A DNA stretch of 8,686 bases, taken from Candidatus Aerophobota bacterium. Lineage in GTDB: Bacteria; Chlamydiota; Chlamydiia; Chlamydiales; GCA-2402025. The notes beneath the pieces are model-generated. The model was not told the origin of the DNA. It ran no database searches and saw nothing but the letters and a program-made list of their open reading frames with translations. Positions within the stretch are counted from its first letter, which is position 1, and each line of letters begins with the position of its first letter. Made by a program: the position numbers and the translations under genes. Positions 1 to 6,172 of the stretch are shown here, piece after piece. The DNA lies in contig NVUU01000007.1 in the NCBI GenBank assembly GCA_002402025.1, forward strand, positions 17,616 through 26,301, given 5' to 3'.

Positions 1-763
1 CGAGGTTTACGAATTTTGGCTCAGGTTTTCCGCCGTTAATAGAGTAAGGGTTTTTCATGGCCATTCTGTAGAGCTTTCTGAGCTTTATCGCGACCTTTTC
101 AATGGTATTATCCCAACTAATTGGGTTGATCTGAGAGTAAATCGTTGAGATTTTGATAGAGACATAATTGATTCTTGCGATTTTCAAATCGTTTAAATAG
201 ACATCAAGGCGTGTTGTTGCTTCGTCCTCACCTAAGATGGCTTCTCCTAGATGGTTTAGGTTAAGTCTAATATCCTCATCATTTCGTTTTTTTATGTGAG
301 AAAGCAGCGCTTTCTGTTCTCCTGGAATGATTACCTTTGAAGTTTCTTTTCGGATAGCTTGCATAGCAAGAGGAACAAGTATCTGAGGCATGGAGGCACC
401 AGTCGATTTAAACGCTTGGAGTTGCAGTCTTTTGGAAAAAGACATAAACTTCGGAATACCAAAGTAGTCGAGAAGATAGATCATTTGATTTGCAATGCGG
501 GCAAGACTTTTTGGTCTAAAGCTTTGGTCTGCAAATGCTGTTGTGAAGATTTTTCCTAAGGGGTCTGCCATGAGTTTTGCGAGATCTTTTTGCTGCTTAT
601 TTTCTTCTCTAGTTTGGTAATGATAGGAACAGTTTAGGATAAGTGCTGCAAGCTCGACCGCAAGTTTTGCGCGATGTTCAAGAGACATAGGGTGACCTTT
701 AACAGACCTTATGATCTCTTTTGCTTGGGTTAGTTTAAAATAATCTTTTAAAATTGGTCTCAT
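1..763 (-). CDS. putA: PutA-like bifunctional proline dehydrogenase / glutamate semialdehyde dehydrogenase, N-terminal part (partial)
   Basis: The reading frame is open for 254 codons from an ATG at 763 (minus strand) to the window edge, so only the N-terminal part is visible. Residues 1-150 are a helical lead-in. From about 168 the proline dehydrogenase barrel begins: LNHLGEAILGEDEA (169-182) and YVSIKISTIYSQINPI (200-215), then FVNL at the edge, where the family continues with an acidic D-M-E-E-Y stretch. This domain oxidises proline to pyrroline-5-carboxylate using FAD. In relatives with this lead-in, an aldehyde dehydrogenase domain follows and completes conversion to glutamate; that half is outside the window, so the bifunctional call is inferred. 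There is no ribbon-helix-helix DNA-binding domain of the E. coli PutA kind, so autoregulation is not expected. The start has only a weak Shine-Dalgarno (GGA six bases upstream), but no better in-frame start is seen. It is divergent from the namZ-like gene. Confidence 0.82.
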   Translation of the reverse strand, partial: MRPILKDYFKLTQAKEIIRSVKGHPMSLEHRAKLAVELAALILNCSYHYQTREENKQQKDLAKLMADPLGKIFTTAFADQSFRPKSLARIANQMIYLLDYFGIPKFMSFSKRLQLQAFKSTGASMPQILVPLAMQAIRKETSKVIIPGEQKALLSHIKKRNDEDIRLNLNHLGEAILGEDEATTRLDVYLNDLKIARINYVSIKISTIYSQINPISWDNTIEKVAIKLRKLYRMAMKNPYSINGGKPEPKFVNL

Positions 764-870
764 GTGATATCCAATAATATAAAGAGTGAGATATAATCCT
801 ACTTAGTTTCTGTTTAACAAATAACAACAAATAAAAATATATATATTTTATTTGTAAGCTGGTTGATTCT
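764..870. promoter_or_regulatory. AT-rich divergent intergenic region with putative namZ promoter
   Basis: This 107-bp gap separates two divergent genes and must hold promoters for both. For the plus-strand gene the best match is TTAACA at 814-819 with TATATA at 838-843 (18-bp spacer) inside a run of A/T bases. For the minus-strand gene no convincing -35/-10 pair is seen; TTATAT-like sequence near 790-795 is the closest. Because the stretch is so AT-rich, such matches arise easily by chance, so the exact boxes are uncertain. Confidence 0.3.
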
Positions 871-2115
871 ATGAATAAAATGAGAGCGTTATCCCTTTGT
901 GTTTCTATGATTTGCGCATGCATTGTGCATGCCCAAATAAGACTCGGAGTAGATTGCTTTTTTGATGATGGGCATGATGCTTATTTAAAAGGTAAAAGAG
1001 TCGGTCTTATTACGAATCACACAGGTGTTAATGGTAAGCTTGTACTTACTTCAGATTTGTTCCTAGAGAAAGACAGGCCCTTTACTCTCAAAGCTTTATT
1101 TTCTCCGGAACATGGTCTTTCTGGCTCTTCCTATGCTTTTGAAAAAGTGAAGCATGGGAAAATAAAAGGGATTCCTGTGTACAGCCTACATGGAGAAACG
1201 AGAAGACCTACTGATAAAATGCTTAAAGGGATCCATGCTCTTGTGTATGACATACAAGGTATTGGTACTAGGCCCTATACATATGCAACTACACTGTTTT
1301 ATATTATGGAAGAAGCTGCCAAAAGGAAGATAGAAGTTATCGTTCTTGATAGACCAAATCCTATGGGCGGGATGATTGTTGATGGCCCTATGCTTCAAGA
1401 AGAATGGCGCTCGTTTATTGGATATATCAATGTGCCTTATTGCCATGGTATGACGATAGGAGAGCTTGCGCATCTCTTTAATGAAGAGTACAACCTCAAG
1501 TGCAAACTTAAGGTGATCCCTATGAAAGGTTGGTCACGAAAGATGGACTATAAAAATACGGGATTGCAGTGGATCCCCCCAAGTCCTCATATCCCGGAAT
1601 CAGATACTCCGTTTTTCTGTGCTTCCACAGGGATGCTTGGAGAGATCGAGCTTGTGAATATAGGAGTTGGGTATACTCTTCCTTTTAAGGTGGTTGGAGC
1701 GAGTTGGATCGATGCTGATGAGTTTGCAAGAGCCTTAAATAAGCAAAAGCTGCCAGGTGTGTATTTTACACCTTTTCATTATAAGCCTTTTTATGGCTCC
1801 TATAAAGGTGTGGACTGTCACGGGGTGTTGATAGTGATAGATAATCCTTTGATATATAAGCCGATGAAGGTGCAGTTTGCTCTGCTTGGAATATTGAAAA
1901 GTCTTTATCCTAAAAAATTCAAAAAGAGTTTATCTTCTGTTTCAGAAAAGAAGAAAACACTCTTTTGTAAGGCGAGTGGAGGTGAGAGTGTATGGAATAT
2001 ACTTGAGACCGAGAGATTCGCTACATGGAAACTGATTGAGGTCGATAAAAACGCACGCGAGAGTTTCTTGATTAAAAGAGAAAAGTACTTAAGACCTGAA
2101 TACTCTAAAAATTAG
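871..2115 (+). CDS. namZ: secreted exo-beta-N-acetylmuramidase, NamZ/DUF1343 family (GH171)
   Basis: This 414-residue protein has the hallmarks of the DUF1343 family, whose founding member, B. subtilis NamZ, removes N-acetylmuramic acid from non-reducing ends of peptidoglycan fragments. Visible motifs are VGLITNHTG (44-52), LFSPEHG (76-82, with the conserved Glu80-His81 pair in the likely active site), IPVYSLHGETRRPT (101-114), YDIQGIGTRPYTY (126-138), VLDRPNP (158-164), CHGMTIGELA (191-200) and WIPPSPHIP (234-242). Residues 1-21 form a Sec signal peptide (Lys/Arg start, hydrophobic core, V-H-A before Gln22), so it should act in the periplasm. Length is usual for the family. The C-terminal third is Lys-rich and less conserved. 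The Shine-Dalgarno is weak, but the ATG at 871 places the signal peptide properly and no better start exists. It lies 106 bp upstream of groES on the same strand. The enzymatic role is known for the family; activity here is inferred. Confidence 0.88.
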   Translation: MNKMRALSLCVSMICACIVHAQIRLGVDCFFDDGHDAYLKGKRVGLITNHTGVNGKLVLTSDLFLEKDRPFTLKALFSPEHGLSGSSYAFEKVKHGKIKGIPVYSLHGETRRPTDKMLKGIHALVYDIQGIGTRPYTYATTLFYIMEEAAKRKIEVIVLDRPNPMGGMIVDGPMLQEEWRSFIGYINVPYCHGMTIGELAHLFNEEYNLKCKLKVIPMKGWSRKMDYKNTGLQWIPPSPHIPESDTPFFCASTGMLGEIELVNIGVGYTLPFKVVGASWIDADEFARALNKQKLPGVYFTPFHYKPFYGSYKGVDCHGVLIVIDNPLIYKPMKVQFALLGILKSLYPKKFKKSLSSVSEKKKTLFCKASGGESVWNILETERFATWKLIEVDKNARESFLIKREKYLRPEYSKN

Positions 2116-2138
2116 CAGTTGTTTTTCTTTTCTGCTAA
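2112..2138 (+). promoter_or_regulatory. CIRCE-like HrcA operator upstream of groESL (degenerate)
   Basis: TTAGCAGTT, then 9 bases, then TTCTGCTAA reproduces the 9-N9-9 layout of the CIRCE element (consensus TTAGCACTC-N9-GAGTGCTAA), the site bound by the heat-shock repressor HrcA ahead of groE and dnaK operons. The outer six bases of each arm match perfectly. The seventh pair is swapped symmetrically (C/G to G/C), and the two innermost positions of the arms are not complementary. The left arm includes the namZ stop codon (2113-2115), and the element ends 17 bp before a TTGACA box. The geometry and the location before groES make chance unlikely, but binding is inferred. Alternatively it could be a weak hairpin at the namZ end, although no T-run follows. 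Confidence 0.6.
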
Positions 2139-2155
2139 ATACCCTCTCTGGTTCC

Positions 2156-2184
2156 TTGACAAAAATCGCAGAATTTCCTACTCT
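2156..2184 (+). promoter_or_regulatory. putative sigma70-type promoter for groES-groEL
   Basis: A perfect -35 box TTGACA lies at 2156-2161, followed after a 17-bp spacer by a weak -10, TACTCT, at 2179-2184. The predicted start would be near 2191, leaving a leader of about 30 nt before groES that carries AGGAG at 2211-2215, six bases from the ATG. A perfect -35 with a poor -10 suits a regulated promoter. The same TACTCT hexamer also occurs at 2101-2106, just before the CIRCE-like dyad. Confidence 0.5.
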
Positions 2185-2221
2185 TTCCCTTCGAAAAGGT
2201 TCATTAGTATAGGAGATTATT

Positions 2222-2524
2222 ATGACAATGCCAAAGATCAAGCCACTTGGAAAACGCATTCTTGTGAAAAGAGAGCAGCAAGCAACGAAAAAAGGTGGGA
2301 TTTTCCTACCGGATTCTGCGCAAGAGAAACCAAAGCAAGGAGAAATCGTAGCTGTTGGTCCTGGAAAAACAGACGAAGAAGGTAAGCTTCATGCGCTTGA
2401 AGTAGTTATTGGTGATAAGATCCTATTTTCTTCTTATGCAGGTGTTGAAGTGAAACCAGAAGAGAATAATGAAAATGAATATCTAATCATGTCAGAAGAT
2501 GACGTGCTAGCTGTAATACAATAA
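2222..2524 (+). CDS. groES: co-chaperonin GroES (Hsp10)
   Basis: At 100 residues this is the usual size for GroES, the heptameric lid of the GroEL chamber in the cytoplasm. The N-terminus has the typical beta-strand KPLGKRILVKRE (7-18). A flexible mobile loop follows, with the GroEL-binding hydrophobic triplet in GGIFLPDS (25-32; usually I-V/I-L, here I-F-L). Next come the conserved GEIVAVGPGK (40-49), a roof-like loop, GDKILFSSYAGVEVK (64-78), and the C-terminal strand YLIMSEDDVLAVI (87-99). A good Shine-Dalgarno (AGGAG, spacing 6) supports the ATG at 2222 over the ATG two codons later. It is followed 18 nt downstream by groEL, so the two are one operon, presumably heat-regulated through the CIRCE-like dyad upstream. 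Confidence 0.97.
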   Translation: MTMPKIKPLGKRILVKREQQATKKGGIFLPDSAQEKPKQGEIVAVGPGKTDEEGKLHALEVVIGDKILFSSYAGVEVKPEENNENEYLIMSEDDVLAVIQ

Positions 2525-2542
2525 GGGAAAGGAGATACACCT

Positions 2543-4192
2543 ATGTCTAAACTGTTAAAATTCGATGAAGACGCGCTAAATGCGATTCTGAAAGGGGTGA
2601 AAACTCTTTCAAAAGCTGTGATTGTAACTCTTGGTCCTAAGGGAAGAAATGTAGTTATTAAGAAAGAGTTTGGTTCTCCACTTTCTACAAAAGATGGTGT
2701 TACCGTTGCAAAAGAGATCACGCTAAAAGATAAGTTTGAGAATATGGGAGCACAGCTTGTAAAAGAAGCTGCTTCCAAAACTTGTGATGTTGCAGGAGAT
2801 GGAACAACGACAGCGATTGTTCTTGCGGAAGCGATTCTTGCAGAAGGAATTAAAAATGTTGTTGCAGGAGCCAATCCAATGAGCGTGAAGCGCGGGATTG
2901 AAAAGTCTGTAAACCATGTTTTGAAAGCTCTTGATGGTCTCGCTATTTCTGTGAGCAACCATGATGAGATCAAGCAAATTGCTACGATTTCTTCAAACAA
3001 TGACAAAGAGATCGGAGAGATTATTGCGAATGGAATGAAGAAAGTTGGTAAAGATGGAACGATCACAATAGCGGAAGCGAAAGGGATTGAGACAACGCTT
3101 GATGTTGTAGAGGGGATGCAATTTGATAATGGGTATCTTTCTCCTTACTTCATCACAAATGGTGAGAAGATGTCAGTAGAGCTTGATTCTCCAAAGATTC
3201 TTATTATAGATAAGAAGCTTTCTTCTGCAAAAGATCTTGTTCCGATCCTTGAAAAAGTAATGGAAGAGGGCCAAAAGCCACTTCTGATCATTGCAGAAGA
3301 TATCGAAGCGGAAGCTCTCGCGACACTTGTTGTGAACAAGTTGAAAGCGGGCCTTCCCATCTGCGCAGTAAAAGCTCCAGGTTTTGGTGATAGAAGAAAA
3401 GAGCTACTTGAAGACATTGCAACGATTACAGGTGCTACGGTTGTTTCAGAAGAAGTGGGACTAAAGCTTGATGAAGTGGGGCTAGAAGTACTTGGTTCTG
3501 CAAAATCTGTAAAAATTACAAAAGAAGACACAATAATTGTTGATGGTCTAGGGAGTCAAAAAGCGATTGAGTCTCGTGTTGATCAGATCCGCTACCAAGT
3601 GAAAGAGTGCACATCTGATTATGACAAAGAGAAGTTAGATGAGCGTCTTGCTAAACTATCTGGCGGTGTAGGTGTTGTTTATGTTGGAGCGGCTACTGAA
3701 GCTGAGCTTAAAGAGAAAAAAGCCCGCGTTGAAGATGCTCTTCATGCGACAAGAGCAGCTGTTATTGGCGGCATTGTAGCAGGTGGCGGTGTTGCTCTTC
3801 TCAGAGCGCTTAAAACACTCGATACTTTAGAGCTTCCGAGTGATGAAGCTGTCGGTGTTGATATCGTCAAAAATGCTTGCTTTGCTCCTTGTGTTGCTAT
3901 TGCTCACAACTGCGGAGAAAGAGGTTTTGTTGTTGCTGAGAAAGTATCACAGGGCGAAGGTGGTTTTGGTTACAATGGCCTTACAGGAGAGTACGAAGAT
4001 CTTCTAAAGGCTGGGGTTATTGATCCTGTTCTTGTGACAAAGAGTGCTCTTGTGAATGCATCTTCGATAGCGTCACTACTTATAACGATCGCAGTGATGA
4101 TCACAGACAAGCCTGAGCCTAAAAGCTCTGCTCCTGCGATGGATCCTATGGCAGCAATGGGTGGCATGGGTGGCATGGGTGGAATGATGTAA
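2543..4192 (+). CDS. groEL: chaperonin GroEL (Hsp60), with divergent inter-ring and inter-subunit contact residues
   Basis: This 549-residue protein aligns with group I chaperonins end to end. Nucleotide-site motifs are intact: [10 protein letters not shown] (29-38), KDGVTVAKE (50-58), AGDGTTTA (84-91, Asp86 corresponding to E. coli Asp87) and the catalytic Asp398 in [11 protein letters not shown]. Apical substrate/GroES-binding residues are kept (Tyr198, Tyr202, Phe203; EALATLVVN at 257-265), and the C-terminus keeps a GGM-rich tail. The Shine-Dalgarno AAGGAG is 8 nt before the ATG. Several otherwise well-conserved positions differ: Asn196 where E. coli has Arg197; Ile408-Gly409 where E. coli has Glu408-Glu409; and Val451, Arg460 and Phe462 where E. 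coli has the inter-ring residues Arg452, Glu461 and Ser463. The GGM tail differs from the classical Chlamydia GroEL1 ending as I recall it. Folding activity is likely; its allostery may be unusual, and it could be a second paralogue rather than the main housekeeping copy. Confidence 0.97.
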   Translation: MSKLLKFDEDALNAILKGVKTLSKAVIVTLGPKGRNVVIKKEFGSPLSTKDGVTVAKEITLKDKFENMGAQLVKEAASKTCDVAGDGTTTAIVLAEAILAEGIKNVVAGANPMSVKRGIEKSVNHVLKALDGLAISVSNHDEIKQIATISSNNDKEIGEIIANGMKKVGKDGTITIAEAKGIETTLDVVEGMQFDNGYLSPYFITNGEKMSVELDSPKILIIDKKLSSAKDLVPILEKVMEEGQKPLLIIAEDIEAEALATLVVNKLKAGLPICAVKAPGFGDRRKELLEDIATITGATVVSEEVGLKLDEVGLEVLGSAKSVKITKEDTIIVDGLGSQKAIESRVDQIRYQVKECTSDYDKEKLDERLAKLSGGVGVVYVGAATEAELKEKKARVEDALHATRAAVIGGIVAGGGVALLRALKTLDTLELPSDEAVGVDIVKNACFAPCVAIAHNCGERGFVVAEKVSQGEGGFGYNGLTGEYEDLLKAGVIDPVLVTKSALVNASSIASLLITIAVMITDKPEPKSSAPAMDPMAAMGGMGGMGGMM

Positions 4193-4219
4193 AGTTCCTA
4201 CCACGATCCTTTAAATACA

Positions 4220-4246
4220 AAAAGAGAGCACATTGTGCTCTCTTTT
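4220..4246. terminator. bidirectional intrinsic terminator between groEL and the convergent orphan gene
   Basis: A perfect 12-bp stem (4220-4231 with 4235-4246) closes a three-base ATT loop. Its core AGAGCAC/GTGCTCT is flanked by AAAA on the left and TTTT on the right, so the RNA from either strand ends in a U-run. It lies 27 bp after the groEL stop and 27 bp after the stop of the minus-strand gene, the expected position for a shared terminator of convergent genes. Confidence 0.92.
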
Positions 4247-4273
4247 ATATTTGATGTTCTTTCTTTTTCTAAA

Positions 4274-6040
4274 TTAAAACTTTTTATCGGTCCAGCTTGC
4301 TCGTGGATGATACTTTTTAAGACTTAAATCAATCCTTGTGCTAGCAATAGTATCATCGTACAGTTGAGGCTCAGGGTTTTCAGTAGTGTGAAAATATCTA
4401 AATGCTTCCTTAGTTAACAACGGGTCTTCAGATAATGTCTTCTCTCCATCGTCTGCGAACATGATTTTTCTTAGTTCTTTTATCGCCTGTTTGGAGTTTC
4501 TTTTCGGTACATATACTCCAGCATCTGAATAAATATCTAACTGAATAAAGACCAAATTCTTTTTATTTGTAGAACCTATGTTCTGTGTGGAAAATGCGTC
4601 TTGGCCAGTTATTAAAAGTATTTTCCCGGGTTTTAAGGTGTCTGTGAGAGGGTCTTTTATTAGTGTTAAGGCGCCTGTGAGAGCGTCTTTTATTAGTTTA
4701 AAAGGGTTCGCGTCTTCTTTAAGTACTTCTTCAAAACCTAAATCTTCTGCTGTCTCAACGTCGTCCTCCTCTTCTCCAATACCTGTTGTAAATACACCAT
4801 TTGATTGGCCCCTATTTACTGAAGCAGTTTGATACGCACTATCGTCTTGTAGCTCTGCAAGTCTTGTAGTTTCTCTTGCTTTCTTTTCTGCTTCATATGC
4901 AGCCAGTGTCTGTGCTTCATGCTCCTTGTGCATTGCTGTTTGGACTTCTTCAGCTTTTACTGCTGTATAGTTAGTACAAGTATCTGTCCAAATATCAATG
5001 GGGCGTGAAAAGAGGTTTGTTCCTTCGGATGCACCGTATTTTTTTCTATATGATCTGTTTGTGATTGTCTGAACCAAAGGATTTTCCGCCTGCTCTTGCG
5101 CTTTACCTAGTAGGAACTCTCTCACTTCCATGAGTTCTCTTAGCTCTGTTTCAGCACCAAGCGTTCTAGGTGAGTAGGAGGCTAAAAAAGTAGCATCCGA
5201 AAACTTAGAACCTAGTTCCTCTTTTTTTGCTAAGAGTGTTGAAAGTTCGGCTTGTTTTCCACAAAGGTTGTCATCAGCTCTTTCGATCGTACCCCAAGCT
5301 CCTTTCTTTTCTTGTTCTATATCTGCAATACGAGTATAAATAGCTCGGAGCTTTCCTAGGAAGTGCTTGCACATTTGTACGTTTTCTAAATGAGATTGTT
5401 TTTTATTTTCAGGTAATTTTTCAATTTCTTTTGCGTTAAGAAGAGTAGGAAACTCTGCAAGTTCGTTCTGGTACTCTGTTTCTTGAATTTTTAAAGCTTG
5501 ATCTTCATTTGCTAAGCCAGTCAAAAGCGTTTTAGCTTCACTAATAGTAGCTTGAAGCATTTGTTGTTCACTTTCGTTCTGAGGGATTAAAGTATCTCTA
5601 AGATTTCGCAGCTCTTCAACATCGGTATCTTTTTTAGCAATTTCAGTGCTGAGTTCTTTGACTCTTTCGTTCATCATATATTGGATGGATGCGCTTGTGC
5701 AATTAGATATTCCATACTTTACACCAAGGAAGTGTACTTGTGCGATAGTCTTTGTTCGGCCACGCACAGGTTCTTCATCAAGGTCTTTAATGTTAATGGT
5801 ATGAACAGAAAATTGATCGAAGTTTTTTCTTTTGTAATCTTCGGCGCTCATGTTACTTGGCACATGCGTTGAAATGGTTTTTCGGGGTCCTGTACCTTCT
5901 TTAGTAGGATCTTGTATAATCGGTAAACCGTGTGTACCTTCTTCGAGGTCAGCTCCTTCATGGAACATTTCTTTCATGGTATTGTATGTTTGCTTGTATT
6001 CAGTGGAGCTGGGATTTCTAAACGTTAAAGAAGTTGACAT
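4274..6040 (-). CDS. hypothetical coiled-coil protein, possible secreted effector
   Basis: I do not recognise this 588-residue protein. It has no signal peptide and no membrane segment. The first 30 residues are rich in Ser/Thr and poor in strong hydrophobics, as in many type III secreted proteins, but that is weak evidence. Residues about 122-280 are rich in Glu, Lys, Leu and Ala and look like a broken coiled coil (for example MMNERVKELSTEIAKK at 122-137); a second charged helix spans about 362-398. An acidic stretch (422-443, including GEEEDDVETAED) precedes two copies of an 11-residue unit beginning LIKD (449-459 and 460-470). The last 110 residues look more globular (KNLVFIQLDIYSDAGVYVP, 494-512). 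The start is well supported by AGGAG seven bases upstream and a strong promoter. The gene stands alone, convergent with groEL and followed by the shared terminator. Its function is unknown; an effector or structural role is only an inference from composition. Confidence 0.85.
   Translation of the reverse strand: MSTSLTFRNPSSTEYKQTYNTMKEMFHEGADLEEGTHGLPIIQDPTKEGTGPRKTISTHVPSNMSAEDYKRKNFDQFSVHTINIKDLDEEPVRGRTKTIAQVHFLGVKYGISNCTSASIQYMMNERVKELSTEIAKKDTDVEELRNLRDTLIPQNESEQQMLQATISEAKTLLTGLANEDQALKIQETEYQNELAEFPTLLNAKEIEKLPENKKQSHLENVQMCKHFLGKLRAIYTRIADIEQEKKGAWGTIERADDNLCGKQAELSTLLAKKEELGSKFSDATFLASYSPRTLGAETELRELMEVREFLLGKAQEQAENPLVQTITNRSYRKKYGASEGTNLFSRPIDIWTDTCTNYTAVKAEEVQTAMHKEHEAQTLAAYEAEKKARETTRLAELQDDSAYQTASVNRGQSNGVFTTGIGEEEDDVETAEDLGFEEVLKEDANPFKLIKDALTGALTLIKDPLTDTLKPGKILLITGQDAFSTQNIGSTNKKNLVFIQLDIYSDAGVYVPKRNSKQAIKELRKIMFADDGEKTLSEDPLLTKEAFRYFHTTENPEPQLYDDTIASTRIDLSLKKYHPRASWTDKKF
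4635..4700 (-). repeat. two tandem copies of a 33-bp in-frame repeat inside the orphan gene
   Basis: Bases 4635-4667 and 4668-4700 match at 28 of 33 positions by eye. Each encodes 11 residues, read on the minus strand as LIKDALTGALT then LIKDPLTDTLK (residues 449-470). The array keeps the frame and has the look of a recent internal duplication of an amphipathic segment just after the acidic region. Confidence 0.85.
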
Positions 6041-6078
6041 GTGGGTTCTCCTAAATGATATTATGTTGTTATGTAATT

Positions 6079-6106
6079 ATTATAACATACATAAAGATTA
6101 TTTTAA
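6079..6106 (-). promoter_or_regulatory. extended -10 promoter for the orphan coiled-coil gene
   Basis: On the minus strand a perfect TATAAT (6079-6084) is preceded by TGT, giving an extended -10. A weaker -35-like TTAAAA lies at 6101-6106 with a 16-bp spacer. The predicted start near 6072 leaves a leader of about 30 nt with AGGAG before the ATG at 6040. The box sits in an imperfect dyad (GTTAT, nine bases, ATAAC on the minus strand) that might be an operator. The rest of the 132-bp gap (6041-6172) is AT-rich, and no clear terminator for the methyltransferase gene was found in it. Confidence 0.6.
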
Positions 6107-6172
6107 GAGTATATTAAGAAAATATTTTAATTTTTTACATAAGTTTTTTGACATGAGGGTGTTACGCGGGAA

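Noticed and set aside
359..559. 66-codon plus-strand frame
   Set aside because: It is antisense to the well-supported PutA-like coding region, with a basic, patternless translation.
735..923. 62-codon minus-strand frame across the intergenic gap
   Set aside because: It overlaps both the start of the PutA-like gene and the NamZ signal peptide region, and shows no domain or ribosome site.
916..932. GCATGC-ATTGT-GCATGC inverted repeat
   Set aside because: It lies inside the NamZ signal peptide codons (Ala-Cys-Ile-Val-His-Ala) and is short; no regulatory context.
2112..2138. Reading the dyad as the namZ terminator
   Set aside because: The stem is only 7 bp with a 13-nt loop and no T-run follows; the exact CIRCE spacing before groES explains it better.
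2119..2385. 88-codon plus-strand frame before and over groES
   Set aside because: It covers the groES promoter and leader, then runs out of frame through groES; the translation is unlike any protein.
2434..3531. Long open frames on the minus strand opposite groEL (2434-3066 and 3145-3531)
   Set aside because: They lie wholly or mostly inside groES/groEL, have low-complexity Ser/Ile-rich translations and no ribosome sites; they follow from codon bias in the real gene.
4635..4700. Possible CRISPR-like or minisatellite array
   Set aside because: Only two directly adjacent copies without spacers, in frame within a gene; treated as a protein repeat.
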